From Pseudomonadota bacterium (GTDB taxonomy: Bacteria; Pseudomonadota; Alphaproteobacteria; Acetobacterales; Acetobacteraceae): a stretch of 35,904 nt of DNA. The stretch covers positions 1-35,904 of the forward strand of contig JAJZCG010000021.1 of NCBI GenBank assembly GCA_021846225.1, given 5' to 3'. Both the position numbers and the translations under genes were made by a program. The notes under the pieces were generated by a model, which was given only the letters and a program-made list of their open reading frames with translations, did not search any database and was not told where the DNA came from. The number at the start of each line of letters is the position of its first letter. The stretch's first letter is position 1. Below, in pieces: positions 8,815 to 22,052 of this stretch.

Positions 8815-10083
8815 CTAAAGTAGCAGGCCCATCGGGTCTTCCAGCAGGCCCTTGAGCGTGGCAAGGAATTGCGCGCCCAGCGCGCCGTCCACCACGCGGT
8901 GGTCGACCGAGAGGGTCACGGTCATCATCGTGGCGATGACGATCTGGTCATCTTTCACAACCGCGCGCTTCTCGCCCGCGCCGACGGCCAGAATCGCAGC
9001 CTGCGGCGGGTTGATGATCGCGGTGAAATCCGGGATGCCGAACATGCCCAGGTTGGAGATGGAGAATCCGCCGCCCTGGAACTCCTCGGGCTTGAGCTTC
9101 CCGGCCTTCGCCCGCGCGCCCAGATCCTTCATCGCGTTGCTGATGGAGGGCAGGCCCCGCTCGTCGGCCTTGCGGATGATCGGGGTGATCAGCCCATCGG
9201 GAATGGCAACGGCGATGGAGATATCCACATCGTCATAGAGCAGAATGGCGTCTTCGGTGTAGCTGGCGTTCACATTGGGGTGGCGGCGCAGCGCCAGGGC
9301 GCAGCCCTTGATGATAAGGTCATTGACCGAAAGCTTGAAGCTGCCCGGGCCCTCCTTGGGGGAGCGCGCGTTCAGCTCGGCGCGCAGCTTCAGCAGCGCA
9401 TCGATCTCGATATGGCTGTTGAGATAGAAATGCGGCACGTTCTGCTTGGATTCCGTGAGGCGCCGGGCGATGACCTTGCGCATGGTGGAATTGGGCGACG
9501 CCTTGTAGGCGCCGGTGATGACCGGAGCCGGGGCCGCGGGCTTGGGCGCGGGGGCCGCTGCCACCGGGGCTGCCGCCACGGGGGCGGGTGCCGCCGCCGG
9601 AGCCTTGTCCAGATCAGCCTTTACGATCCGCCCGTTCGGGCCGGAGCCCTTGATGCGCGAGAGATCCACGCCGGACTGCTTGGCGATGCGCCGGGCCAGC
9701 GGGGAGGCGAAAATACGCTCCTCGGCCGCGTGCGCGGCAACGGGCGCGCCCGCCACGGGCGCAGCCACAGCCGCCGCAACCACCGGCGCCGCCGCCACAG
9801 GGGCGGGCGCCGCAGCCTTGGGGGCGGCAACCGCTTCGCCCTTGGTCGCAGTGAGAATGGCGATGACCTCGTTCACCGCCACGCCGTCCGTACCGTCGGG
9901 CACCAGGATTTTCGCGATAAACCCTTCATCCACGGCTTCCACTTCCATGGTCGCCTTGTCGGTCTCGATCTCGGCCAGAATATCGCCGGACTTGACCTCA
10001 TCGCCCTCTTTTTTCAGCCATTTCGCAAGCTTGCCCGTGGTCATGGTGGGCGAGAGGGCCGGCATCAGAATATTGGTCGACAT
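8815..10083 (-). CDS. pdhC: Pyruvate dehydrogenase E2, dihydrolipoamide acetyltransferase
   Basis: A 422-residue E2, core of the pyruvate dehydrogenase complex. In order: one lipoyl domain (residues 1-80, lipoyl Lys43 in [11 protein letters not shown]), an Ala/Pro linker, the peripheral-subunit binding domain ([17 protein letters not shown]...GSGPNGRI), a second Ala/Pro linker, and the acetyltransferase domain with the active-site His in [13 protein letters not shown]. The start at 10083 has GAGGAGGG overlapping the pdhB stop codon, so translation is likely coupled. Having a single lipoyl domain fits a complex in which E1-beta brings a second one. Confidence 0.97.
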   Translation of the reverse strand: MSTNILMPALSPTMTTGKLAKWLKKEGDEVKSGDILAEIETDKATMEVEAVDEGFIAKILVPDGTDGVAVNEVIAILTATKGEAVAAPKAAAPAPVAAAPVVAAAVAAPVAGAPVAAHAAEERIFASPLARRIAKQSGVDLSRIKGSGPNGRIVKADLDKAPAAAPAPVAAAPVAAAPAPKPAAPAPVITGAYKASPNSTMRKVIARRLTESKQNVPHFYLNSHIEIDALLKLRAELNARSPKEGPGSFKLSVNDLIIKGCALALRRHPNVNASYTEDAILLYDDVDISIAVAIPDGLITPIIRKADERGLPSISNAMKDLGARAKAGKLKPEEFQGGGFSISNLGMFGIPDFTAIINPPQAAILAVGAGEKRAVVKDDQIVIATMMTVTLSVDHRVVDGALGAQFLATLKGLLEDPMGLLL

Positions 10084-10095
10084 GTTACGCCCTCC

Positions 10096-11433
<1,338 letters not shown>

Positions 11434-11438
11434 AGCTT

Positions 11439-12449
11439 TTAAACTCCCACCAGAATATCGGTCCATAGTTCAGACGGATCAGGCTCCGGCGAGGCCTGGG
11501 CGAAATCCGCCGCCTCCTGCACGCGCAGCTTGATGTCGTCGTCCAGTTTTTTCATCTCCGCCTCGGTGATGCCGAGTTCCTCCAGATGCTTCTTGGCGGA
11601 ATCCAGCGGGTCGTGCTCGGCGCGCATGCGCTGCACCTCCTCGCGGGTGCGGTATTTCGCGGGGTCGGACATGGAATGCCCGCGGTAGCGGTAGGTCTTC
11701 ATCTCCAGCAGAAACGGCCCCTTGCCCGCGCGGCAATGCGCCACGGCCTGCTCGCCGGCGGCCTTCACGGCCAGCACGTCCATGCCGTCCACCGCCAGGC
11801 TGGGCATGCCCCAGGGCACGCCGTTGAGCGAAAGGTCGCGCGAGGCGGAGGCGCGCTCAACGCTGGTGCCCATGGCGTAGCGGTTGTTCTCGATGATGAA
11901 CACAACCGGCAGCTTCATCAGGTTGGCGAGGTTGAAGCTCTCATAAACCTGGCCCTGGTTGGACGCGCCCTCGCCGAAATAGGTCAGCGATACACGGTCG
12001 TTCTCGCGGTACCAGTTGGAGAAGCCGAGCCCCGCACCCAGCGAGACCTGCGCGCCGACAATGCCGTGCCCGCCGAAAAACCCCTTCTCCTTGCTGAACA
12101 TGTGCATGGAGCCGCCCTTGCCGCGCGAATAGCCGCCCGAACGCCCGGTCAGCTCCGCCATCACGCCGTTGGGGTCCATGCCGCAGGCCAGCATATGGCC
12201 ATGGTCGCGATAGGAGGTGATCACCTCATCGCCCTGGCCGATGCAATGCTGCATGCCGACCACGACTGCCTCCTGGCCGATGTAGAGATGGCAAAACCCC
12301 GCGATCAGCCCCATGCCGTAAAGCTGGCCGGCTTTTTCCTCGAAGCGGCGGATCAGCAGCATGCTGGCATAGGCGGCGAACAACTCGTCCCTATCCATCG
12401 AGACGGCGGGCTTCTTGCCTCGTTTCGTTTTTTCCGGGGTTACGGCCAT
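11439..12449 (-). CDS. pdhA: Pyruvate dehydrogenase E1 alpha
   Basis: A 336-residue E1-alpha subunit that binds thiamine diphosphate with Mg2+ and forms an alpha2-beta2 tetramer with PdhB. The cofactor motif runs from GEGASNQG to FIIENN (about residues 160-190), and the loop [17 protein letters not shown] is the one that becomes ordered on cofactor binding. The start at 12449 has AGGAG seven bases upstream. It is the first gene of the pdh cluster. Its 234-bp upstream region contains a consensus -35, two perfect dyads and a T-rich hairpin, so this is the likely control point for the whole complex. Confidence 0.97.
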   Translation of the reverse strand: MAVTPEKTKRGKKPAVSMDRDELFAAYASMLLIRRFEEKAGQLYGMGLIAGFCHLYIGQEAVVVGMQHCIGQGDEVITSYRDHGHMLACGMDPNGVMAELTGRSGGYSRGKGGSMHMFSKEKGFFGGHGIVGAQVSLGAGLGFSNWYRENDRVSLTYFGEGASNQGQVYESFNLANLMKLPVVFIIENNRYAMGTSVERASASRDLSLNGVPWGMPSLAVDGMDVLAVKAAGEQAVAHCRAGKGPFLLEMKTYRYRGHSMSDPAKYRTREEVQRMRAEHDPLDSAKKHLEELGITEAEMKKLDDDIKLRVQEAADFAQASPEPDPSELWTDILVGV

Positions 12450-12560
12450 TGGGGGCTCCTCGTTTGGTTTCTGGGGTATTGCCCGCCACTATCCTCAAGC
12501 AGCCACGCCGCGCAAGTGTGACGTTTACGAATCTCCCTAGCATAGCCTGCAAAAAATACA

Positions 12561-12581
12561 CTTAACCAGAAAATGGTTAAG
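12561..12581 (-). promoter_or_regulatory. Perfect dyad with T-run in the pdhA leader (operator or attenuator)
   Basis: The arms CTTAACCA and TGGTTAAG are perfectly complementary, 8 bp each with a 5-nt centre. On the minus strand the hairpin is followed by TGTATTTTTT (12560-12551), so as RNA it could act as a weak terminator ahead of pdhA. A GC hairpin (12581-12592, GCCG-CAAG-CGGC) touches it on the upstream side. Confidence 0.5.
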
Positions 12582-12611
12582 CCGCTTGCGGCAGCTAAGA
12601 GCAGGCCACCA

Positions 12612-12632
12612 GAACGAAACAAAATTTCGTTC
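12612..12632. promoter_or_regulatory. Perfect dyad, candidate operator over the pdhA -10
   Basis: The arms GAACGAAA (12612-12619) and TTTCGTTC (12625-12632) are perfectly complementary around a 5-nt AT centre. The dyad sits where the -10 element of the predicted pdhA promoter falls, the usual place for a repressor. The binding protein is not identifiable; the site is not the TGGT-N3-ACCA type known for E. coli PdhR. Confidence 0.5.
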
Positions 12633-12651
12633 AGCTGCGATATCTTGTCAA
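12623..12651 (-). promoter_or_regulatory. Candidate pdhA promoter
   Basis: A perfect TTGACA (12646-12651, minus strand) is followed after 17 bp by GAAATT (12623-12628), a weak -10. The predicted start leaves a leader of about 165 nt before pdhA. The strong -35 with a poor -10 overlapped by a dyad suggests regulation. Confidence 0.5.
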
Positions 12652-12683
12652 CAAAAACTCAAGGCACGCCAAAAAAAAACCGA

Positions 12684-13007
12684 TTATTCAGCACTTTTAT
12701 TCTGCGGCAGATCAATGACGAGGTCATTCGGGTTGGCCAAATTCAGCACCTTGCGCGCCTGGCCGTCAAGCATGTCCTGCGAAATCGACCGGCCCGAAAG
12801 ATCGGCGATCCGCACCTCCCATTGCTGGCGCTCGGTATCAGCCGCGCTGAAGGCCTGCCGCGCCTGGGCGAGCTCGGCAAGCTGCACGTTCTGCGCCTCC
12901 AGCCCGCTTTTGCCATGCATGGCGTTCCAGCCGAAATAGCCGGAAATGGCGAGAAAAATTGCCGGCGGCAGATAGCTGCGCAGGCGGTATTTTATGGCGC
13001 GAAGCAA
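12684..13007 (-). CDS. ftsB: FtsB/DivIC-type septum formation protein, TTG start
   Basis: A small bitopic division protein of about 107 residues. It has a short basic N-terminus (RAIKYRLRSY), one membrane segment (LPPAIFLAISGYFGW), then a periplasmic coiled-coil region (GLEAQNVQLAELAQARQAF), ending in ISQDMLDGQARKVLNLANPND, typical of FtsB/DivIC near PDH genes in Alphaproteobacteria. It would bridge FtsL and FtsQ in the divisome. The frame is open to an ATG at 13109 (141 aa), but that extension is not family-like. TTG at 13005-13007 with GAGGG six bases upstream gives the expected length (E. coli FtsB has 103). The start is the least certain part. Confidence 0.82.
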   Translation of the reverse strand: MLRAIKYRLRSYLPPAIFLAISGYFGWNAMHGKSGLEAQNVQLAELAQARQAFSAADTERQQWEVRIADLSGRSISQDMLDGQARKVLNLANPNDLVIDLPQNKSAE

Positions 13008-13254
13008 AATGATCCCTCGACAAAAAAAGAAACAGCCAGCGCGGCCGAGTCTGTCCCAAGCAGGCTGGTTTCGCAAGCGCTTTTGCTTATACCCGCCTGA
13101 TTTTAACAAATTCCTCCCGAAAAACGCCGAAACGCTTGCCGGGTGGGCAGAAACCGTTAAATCTTGAACAAGTCATGATTTTACCTCACTTTAATCCTGA
13201 ATTGGCCACAGCGGCTCCCCATATCTGCCAACAAGGGCTTGGAGGCTCTTTTAT

Positions 13255-13671
13255 ATGAAACTGAAATATCTTGCGTTTTGCGCCGCGCTACTCGGTGGCA
13301 CCGCGTTTATCGGCGCGCATGGCGCAATGGCTGACTGGCACGGCGGCGGAGACGGCGGTGATTGGCACGGCCATGGCGGCGGAGACGGTGGCGGCTGGCA
13401 CGGCGATGGCGGCCGCGATGGTGGCGGGCACGGCGGCTGGCATGGCAACAACGGCTGGCGCCGTTACGATGGCGGCTGGCGGCATGACGACGATGCGCAT
13501 CACGGCTGGTTCGACGGCGAAGGGCACTGGCACTGGTTTGCCGGCTTTGGCCCCGGCTACGGCTATTACGCCCCGCCGCCGCCGCCAATGTACTACGCGC
13601 CGCCGCCGGTTTACGCGGCGCCGCCACCTGGAATCTACGTCACCCCGCCGTCCATCACCATCACACCTTAG
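13255..13671 (+). CDS. Secreted Gly/His/Trp-rich protein with Pro/Tyr-rich tail
   Basis: A 138-residue protein I cannot assign to a named family. Residues 1-26 are a clear signal peptide (MKLKYLAFCAALLGG..., cleavage likely after AMA). Residues 27-75 repeat short blocks of Gly, His, Asp and Trp such as DWHGGGDGGDWHGHGGG. A His/Asp/Trp-rich middle (RHDDDAHHGWFDGEGHWHWF) is followed by a Pro/Tyr-rich tail (YYAPPPPPMYYAPPPVY). The composition suggests an extracytoplasmic, metal-binding or surface protein, but that is inference. GGAGG nine bases upstream supports ATG 13255. It stands alone, divergent from ftsB and convergent with pyrF. Confidence 0.8.
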   Translation: MKLKYLAFCAALLGGTAFIGAHGAMADWHGGGDGGDWHGHGGGDGGGWHGDGGRDGGGHGGWHGNNGWRRYDGGWRHDDDAHHGWFDGEGHWHWFAGFGPGYGYYAPPPPPMYYAPPPVYAAPPPGIYVTPPSITITP

Positions 13672-13778
13672 CCTGAACGGGCGGGGGGAGCCCGCCCCCG
13701 GCCCCCCGGCCGGGCCAATCAGGCAGGAGTTAGAGCGCGGGCGGGGGGCACGCTTGCGTCAACCCAAACCTGTCGTGC
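13672..13778. other. GC-rich convergent gap with a hairpin
   Basis: Between the Gly/His-rich gene and pyrF lies very GC-rich DNA. A 7-bp perfect hairpin (GGGCGGG 13679-13685, CCCGCCC 13691-13697) could form, but no T-tract follows. CGGGCGGGGGG occurs twice (13678-13688 and 13738-13748). It may be a Rho-independent stop of low quality; no gene is seen. Confidence 0.4.
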
Positions 13779-14474
13779 TCAGCCCCGCAACCCGTGTATG
13801 GCGGCGGCAATGCCCGCCGCCGCCGCGCCCGGATCTGGCGCTCCGGTAACAGGCCGGCCCACAACGATATAATCAGCGCCCGCCAGCACCGCCTCCTCGG
13901 GCGTCATCACGCGCGCCTGGTCCCCCAGGGCTGCGCCAAGGGGGCGGATGCCGGGCACGACCAGCAACGGTTTTTCGCCAAAGGCGTCACGCAGCCGCGC
14001 GATTTCGTGCGGCGAACAGATCAGCCCGTCCGCGCCGTTTTCCAGCGCCAGGCGCGCCAGGCGCAAAACCTGCTGCGTGGTGCCGCCAGCCACGCCGATC
14101 TCATGCAGCGCGCGGGCATCGAGGCTGGTGAGCACTGTCACCGCCAGGATTTTCGGACGGGACGCCGCCGCGCCCGCGGCCTCCACCGCCGCCGCCACCA
14201 TCGCGCCGCCACCGGCGGCATGGATGGTGAGCATATGCGGCGCCAGCGGCAGCAATGAGCGCACGGCACCCGCCACCGTGTTGGGAATGTCGTGCAGCTT
14301 GAGGTCCAGGAATACCGGCCGCTCCTGCGCCACCTCGCGGTAGCCCGGCGCGCCATGACGGAGGAAAAACTCAAGCCCCAGCTTCACCAGCCCGCAATGC
14401 GGCGCCACCTCGCGCACCAGCGCCGCCGCCTTCGCGGCATCTGGCGTGTCGATCGCGGCGATAAGACGGCGCAT
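13779..14474 (-). CDS. pyrF: Orotidine 5'-phosphate decarboxylase
   Basis: A 231-residue OMP decarboxylase, last enzyme of UMP synthesis. The catalytic set is Lys31 in LVKLGLEFF and D57-K59-D62 in [10 protein letters not shown]; the phosphate-binding end is VPGIRPLG and [13 protein letters not shown]. The length fits the family. The start codon shares a base with the lapA stop at 14474, so it is the last gene of the ihfB-lapA-pyrF group. Confidence 0.97.
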   Translation of the reverse strand: MRRLIAAIDTPDAAKAAALVREVAPHCGLVKLGLEFFLRHGAPGYREVAQERPVFLDLKLHDIPNTVAGAVRSLLPLAPHMLTIHAAGGGAMVAAAVEAAGAAASRPKILAVTVLTSLDARALHEIGVAGGTTQQVLRLARLALENGADGLICSPHEIARLRDAFGEKPLLVVPGIRPLGAALGDQARVMTPEEAVLAGADYIVVGRPVTGAPDPGAAAAGIAAAIHGLRG

Positions 14475-14758
14475 CAGAACGAAACCGGCGGCGGCGGGGC
14501 GTTACGCGCTTCCAGCTCGGCCGCACGCTTCTCGGCCCGCTTGGCGCGGCGATTCAGGGCAAAGCGGTGCGGCAAATGAAACGCCAGCCCGAGCAGAAAC
14601 CCCAGCACCAGCGCCACCAGCACCACCGCGCCCAGCGGCCAGGCCGCCACCTGGCCAAACGGCCAGAAGCTGACCGGCGCCGCCGCGCGGTTGGAGAGCA
14701 GGAAAATCACCAGGACCAGAAGGACCAGAAACCCGGCGATGCTTTTTAAAATTTTCAG
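14474..14758 (-). CDS. lapA: LapA-domain (DUF1049) membrane protein, probable CTG start
   Basis: A small inner-membrane protein with two hydrophobic segments (about residues 5-23 and 42-62) and a C-terminal basic helix ([17 protein letters not shown]), as in the LapA domain family linked to lipopolysaccharide assembly. The frame opens after a TAA within ihfB, and between that and GTG 14710 there is no ATG, GTG or TTG. Starting at GTG 14710 (78 aa) would delete nearly the whole first membrane segment. CTG at 14756-14758, overlapping the ihfB stop codon (CTGA) with GGAG seven bases upstream, gives a 94-residue protein beginning [10 protein letters not shown], as expected for LapA. ATT 14752 is an alternative. 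The product call is good; the start is inference. Confidence 0.72.
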   Translation of the reverse strand: MKILKSIAGFLVLLVLVIFLLSNRAAAPVSFWPFGQVAAWPLGAVVLVALVLGFLLGLAFHLPHRFALNRRAKRAEKRAAELEARNAPPPPVSF

Positions 14759-15078
14759 GCTTTTGCTCCGCCGTTCTTTTTACCATTCGGCGCTGCCGGC
14801 GGCTTGTTGACGCTCTCGCGCAATTCCTTGCCCGCCTTGAAGAAGGGAACCGATTTCTGCGCCACGTCCACGGTCTCCCCGGTGCGCGGGTTGCGCCCGG
14901 CGCGGGCATTGCGCCGTTTCACGGTGAAGGCGCCAAATCCGCGCAGCTCCACGCGCTCACCGCGTGCCAGCGCGATGGTCATTTCATCGAATAAAGTCGC
15001 CACAATGCGCTCCACATCCGCAATGGTCAGATGCGGATTATCCTCCGCCAACCCGGCGATCAGCTCAGAACGTGTCAT
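14755..15078 (-). CDS. ihfB: Integration host factor beta-type subunit
   Basis: A 107-residue HU/IHF family DNA-bending protein. The beta-ribbon arm is [22 protein letters not shown] with the intercalating Pro in RNPRTGE. The N-terminal helices [26 protein letters not shown] match IHF beta. A Lys/Ala-rich tail follows. It would pair with an IhfA encoded elsewhere. The ATG at 15078 has GGGAGGG six bases upstream. It lies directly after rpsA, the order also found in E. coli, but a strong terminator separates the two, so it probably has its own promoter. Confidence 0.93.
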   Translation of the reverse strand: MTRSELIAGLAEDNPHLTIADVERIVATLFDEMTIALARGERVELRGFGAFTVKRRNARAGRNPRTGETVDVAQKSVPFFKAGKELRESVNKPPAAPNGKKNGGAKA

Positions 15079-15099
15079 TTAACCCTCCCACCCTGCACA

Positions 15100-15128
15100 A
15101 CGATGCCAGGAGCGCAGGCTCCGGTCAA
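15100..15128 (-). promoter_or_regulatory. Candidate ihfB promoter
   Basis: TTGACC (15123-15128) and CATCGT (15100-15105) are spaced by 17 bp on the minus strand, just after the rpsA terminator. The spacer holds a small perfect hairpin, GGAGC-CTGC-GCTCC (15109-15122). The -10 is weak; the need for a promoter here is the main argument. Confidence 0.35.
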
Positions 15129-15165
15129 TAACTTATTGTGAACAGGGGATTTTTTAACCACACAC

Positions 15166-15197
15166 AAAAAAGGCCCGGCGGGTGTACCGCCGGGCCT
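15166..15197 (-). terminator. Intrinsic terminator of rpsA
   Basis: On the minus strand a 10-bp perfect GC stem (15196-15187 with 15181-15172), extended by one A-T pair, encloses a 5-nt loop and is followed by six T (15171-15166). It begins about 30 bp after the rpsA stop. Confidence 0.93.
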
Positions 15198-15226
15198 CGT
15201 TCAGTCCACCGCGGGTAGCGGCGGGA

Positions 15227-16960
15227 TTACTCTTCGTTCGCCTGGTTGCGGCGGCGAATCGCAGCACCCAGGATGTCGCCCAGCGAGGCGCCGGAGTCCG
15301 AGGAGCCGAATTCGGCCACGGCCGACTTGTCCTCGTCGATCTCCTTGCCCTTGATGGTCAGCTGCAGCTTGCGGGCCGCACGGTCCACCGCGGTGATCTT
15401 GGCATCGACGGCATCGCCCACCGAGAAGCGCTCGGTGCGCTGTTCGGCCTTGTCGCGGGCCAGTTCGGCGCGGCGGATGAAGCCGGTCAGCACGTCGTCA
15501 ACCTTCACCTCGATGCCATTGGCCTGAACGGCCGTGACAATGCAGGTGACGATCTGGCCCTTGTGGATCTTGTCCAGCACGCCGGCGGCCGGGTCGACCT
15601 CAAGCTGCTTGATGCCAAGGCTGATGCGCTCCTTCTCGACATCGATATCGAGCACTTTGGCCTTCACCACATCGCCCTTGTTGTACTTGGTGATGGCGGT
15701 CTCGCCGGCATCTTCCCAGGACAGGTCGGACATATGGATCATGCCGTCGATCTCGGCGCCGACAGCCACGAACAGGCCAAACTCGGTGATGTTGCGGATC
15801 TCGCCCTCGACGATGGAGCCGATCGGATGCGCATCCTGGAACTCTTCCCAGGGGTTGCGCGAGACCTGCTTCAGGCCGAGCGAAATGCGGCGCTTGGAGG
15901 CGTCGACATCGAGCACCACCACATCCACTTCCTGGCTGGTCGAGACGATCTTGCCGGGATGCGCGTTCTTCTTGGTCCAGGACATCTCGGACACATGCAC
16001 CAGGCCCTCGACGCCGGGTTCCAGCTCCACGAAGGCGCCGTAATCGGTGATGTTGGTGACGCGGCCGGAAACCTTGATGCCGGGCGGATACTTGGCGTCA
16101 ACGCCTTCCCAGGGATCGGCCTCGAGCTGCTTCATGCCCAGCGAGATGCGCTGCGTGTCGGCGTTGAAGCGGATGACCTGCACCTTGACCGGCTGGCCGA
16201 TGACCAGAGCCTCGGCCGGGTGGTTGATGCGCTTCCAGGCGATGTCGGTGACATGCAGCAGGCCGTCGACGCCGCCAAGGTCCACGAAGGCGCCGTAATC
16301 GGTGATGTTCTTCACCACGCCGTCGAGGATCTGGCCTTCCTTCAGGCCGAGGATCAGCTCGGAGCGCTGCTCGGCGCGGGTTTCCTCCAGCACGGCGCGG
16401 CGCGAGACCACGATGTTGCCGCGCTGACGGTCCATCTTCAAAATCTGGAACGGCTGGGCCACGCCCATGAGCGGGCCGACATCGCGCACCGGGCGGATAT
16501 CAACCTGGGAGCCGGGCAGGAACGCGGTGGCGCCGCCGAGATCAACCGTGAAGCCGCCCTTGACGCGGCCATGGATCACGCCGTTCACGCGGGTCTGCGC
16601 CTCGAAGGCCTTCTCAAGCTGGGTCCAGGATTCCTCGCGGCGCGCTTTTTCGCGGCTGAGGACCATGGAGCCGTCTTTGTCTTCATAGCGCTCGATATAC
16701 AGATCGAACACGTCGCCCTTGTTTACTTCCGGCTTGGCGCCGACGGGGGCGAATTCACGCAGCGGCACGCGGCCTTCGCTCTTCAGGCCGACATCGACGA
16801 TCACGAAGTCATCATCAATCCGGAGCACGGTGCCGGAAACGACGGAACCTTCGAACCCGGCATTGGCGCCGAGCGAGGAATCCAAAAGGGCAGCAAAATC
16901 ATCGGCGCCGGAATAGGCGGGGGCGTCGGAATGGCGGAGAGCAGGTGAGATGGAAGCCAT
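15227..16960 (-). CDS. rpsA: 30S ribosomal protein S1
   Basis: A 577-residue S1 protein that binds mRNA upstream of start codons on the 30S subunit. It has six S1 (OB-fold) repeats; the recurring motifs ITDYGAFVDLGGVDGLLHVTD, ITDYGAFVELEPGVEGLVHVSE and ITEFGLFVAVGAEIDGMIHMSD mark the central repeats, and the two N-terminal repeats are the more divergent ribosome-docking ones. The end DILGAAIRRRNQANEE is typical of alphaproteobacterial S1. ATG 16960 has no clear Shine-Dalgarno sequence, usual for S1, whose leader is often autoregulated. It has a good promoter at 17081-17108 and a strong terminator. Confidence 0.97.
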   Translation of the reverse strand: MASISPALRHSDAPAYSGADDFAALLDSSLGANAGFEGSVVSGTVLRIDDDFVIVDVGLKSEGRVPLREFAPVGAKPEVNKGDVFDLYIERYEDKDGSMVLSREKARREESWTQLEKAFEAQTRVNGVIHGRVKGGFTVDLGGATAFLPGSQVDIRPVRDVGPLMGVAQPFQILKMDRQRGNIVVSRRAVLEETRAEQRSELILGLKEGQILDGVVKNITDYGAFVDLGGVDGLLHVTDIAWKRINHPAEALVIGQPVKVQVIRFNADTQRISLGMKQLEADPWEGVDAKYPPGIKVSGRVTNITDYGAFVELEPGVEGLVHVSEMSWTKKNAHPGKIVSTSQEVDVVVLDVDASKRRISLGLKQVSRNPWEEFQDAHPIGSIVEGEIRNITEFGLFVAVGAEIDGMIHMSDLSWEDAGETAITKYNKGDVVKAKVLDIDVEKERISLGIKQLEVDPAAGVLDKIHKGQIVTCIVTAVQANGIEVKVDDVLTGFIRRAELARDKAEQRTERFSVGDAVDAKITAVDRAARKLQLTIKGKEIDEDKSAVAEFGSSDSGASLGDILGAAIRRRNQANEE

Positions 16961-17080
16961 GAGGCTGGGTATGTCCTTGAATGCGGGCGGTTGCCCGGTG
17001 GTATGCGCAGCCCGGCTGGGGCAACGGCTAGAGCCTGGCGGGGCAATCCCCTGGCCAAGTCCGGTTAAGTGAATGGCGGT

Positions 17081-17108
17081 CTCATACCCCTAAACCCAAT
17101 GGAGTCAA
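17081..17108 (-). promoter_or_regulatory. Candidate rpsA promoter
   Basis: TTGACT (17103-17108) and TATGAG (17081-17086) are spaced by 16 bp on the minus strand. The start near 17074 leaves a leader of about 113 nt with several GC-rich hairpins, which would suit S1 autoregulation. Confidence 0.6.
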
Positions 17109-17175
17109 GTTTTCCCGCCGCGGGCTGTCCGGGGCGGCTTCGCGTTCGCGTTTTAACTGCTATAAGCCGGTCGCA

Positions 17176-18132
17176 ATGACAAATTTTCACTCCGCCTCCC
17201 TCCGCACCTCCCTGCCCGCCCTGGCTCTGCTGCTGTGCCTGGGCGGCTGTTCCGCCCTTGAGAACAGCGAACCGCGCGACACCGGCGACTATGCCAGCAG
17301 CGCCACCCTGCCGCCGGCCGATGTGCTCTACGCCCAGGGCGTGGCGCAGACCCAGCGCGGCGACTATGAGCGCGCGGTGAAGTTGTTCAACGAGGTGGAC
17401 GAGAACTATCCGTACTCCACCTGGGCCACCCATGCCGAGCTGCTGGCGGGATACTCCCAGTACAAGGACCAGAATTACGACGACGCGATCAGCTCGCTCA
17501 ACCGCTACATCAGCCTGCACCCCGAGGACGCCGACGCCGCTTATGCGTATTACCTGAAGTCGCTCTGCTATTACGAGCAGATCGACGATGTGCAGCGCGA
17601 CCAGACCACGACCTATGAGGCGATCCAGACCCTTAACGACGTGATCACCCGCTTCCCCAACAGCAGCTACGCGCTTGATGCGCGCATCAAGCTGCGCCTG
17701 GCGAACAACCGCCTGGCGGGACACGACATGGTCATCGGCCGCTTCTACGAGAAGCAGCATCTCTATGGCGCCGCCATCGGCCGCTATCAGGATATCGTAA
17801 CCAGTTTCCAAACCACGACCTACACGCCCGAGGCGCTGGAACGGCTGGTGGAATGCTATCTCAACCTGGGGCTGACCGGCGCCGCGCAACGCACCGCCTC
17901 CGTGCTGGGCTACAACTACCCCGGCAGCAGCTGGTACCAGAGCGCATATAACGCCTTGAAGGCGCACCACCTGCTCGCCCCACCGCCGGTTGCAGGCGCT
18001 GACCAGAGCGGCGCCGCCGCACCGGACCAGAGCGGCGCGGACACCGGCGCCAGCGCCACCACCCCCCCGGCGGATACCACGCAAAGCGCCGCCCCGGCTG
18101 CGAAGAAGCACCGCTGGTACTGGCCATTCTAA
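17176..18132 (+). CDS. bamD: Outer membrane assembly lipoprotein BamD
   Basis: A 318-residue periplasmic lipoprotein of the BAM complex, which inserts beta-barrel proteins such as the OmpA pair in this window. The signal peptide ends in the lipobox LGGC, with Cys25 the lipidated residue. From about residue 50 to 270 there are tandem TPR-like helices (LYAQGVAQTQRGDYERAVKLF, the family hallmark), followed by an Ala/Pro/Thr-rich tail ending KKHRWYWPF. The start has no Shine-Dalgarno sequence, and TATAAG at 17161-17166 lies only 9 bases before the ATG, so the message may be almost leaderless. It is followed by recN after 26 bp. Confidence 0.93.
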   Translation: MTNFHSASLRTSLPALALLLCLGGCSALENSEPRDTGDYASSATLPPADVLYAQGVAQTQRGDYERAVKLFNEVDENYPYSTWATHAELLAGYSQYKDQNYDDAISSLNRYISLHPEDADAAYAYYLKSLCYYEQIDDVQRDQTTTYEAIQTLNDVITRFPNSSYALDARIKLRLANNRLAGHDMVIGRFYEKQHLYGAAIGRYQDIVTSFQTTTYTPEALERLVECYLNLGLTGAAQRTASVLGYNYPGSSWYQSAYNALKAHHLLAPPPVAGADQSGAAAPDQSGADTGASATTPPADTTQSAAPAAKKHRWYWPF

Positions 18133-18158
18133 CGCCCATGCCAAGCGGGCGGTAAGCA

Positions 18159-21847
<3,689 letters not shown>

Positions 21848-21888
21848 CTCAATCAGCGGCCGCCAGAGAGGCTTTTGCAAAAGTCACT

Positions 21889-22045
21889 GTGGAGCCGCCC
21901 TGGCCGTTGGTTTTATACATCCTCCCAAGGCCTGCTTGTGCAGGTGGGCGCCAGATACCCGGACCAAGGCCCGGACAGAGCCAGCTCCCGAGGGAGATGC
22001 TTACGGCCCTGGGGATGATTTGCCTGACGAACCGGGCAGCTCCAC
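21889..22045 (-). ncRNA. ssrS: 6S RNA
   Basis: A 157-nt candidate. Its ends pair as a 12-bp closing stem with one G-U wobble (5' arm 22045-22034, 3' arm 21900-21889). An inner stem (CATCC near the 5' side, GGATG near the 3' side), a bubble-side hairpin (CCTGC-ACAA-GCAGG) and a GC-rich apical part (CCGG...CCGG) fit the 6S plan of a long rod with a central bubble that mimics an open promoter and traps sigma-70 polymerase. It begins 8 nt after the zapA stop, the conserved zapA-ssrS order of proteobacteria. It may be processed from the zapA transcript. Confidence 0.8.
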
Positions 22046-22052
22046 CCCTTAC

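Noticed and set aside
13255-13500. Gly/His-coding repeats as a DNA repeat array or CRISPR
   Set aside because: The repeats are short, irregular and in frame; they reflect protein composition, and no spacer pattern exists.
15182-16948. 588-codon plus-strand open frame opposite rpsA
   Set aside because: Antisense shadow of a full-length S1 gene; it even includes the rpsA terminator.
18133-18158. SOS box before recN
   Set aside because: No GAAC-N7-GAAC or GTTC-N7-GTTC is present here or upstream of bamD.
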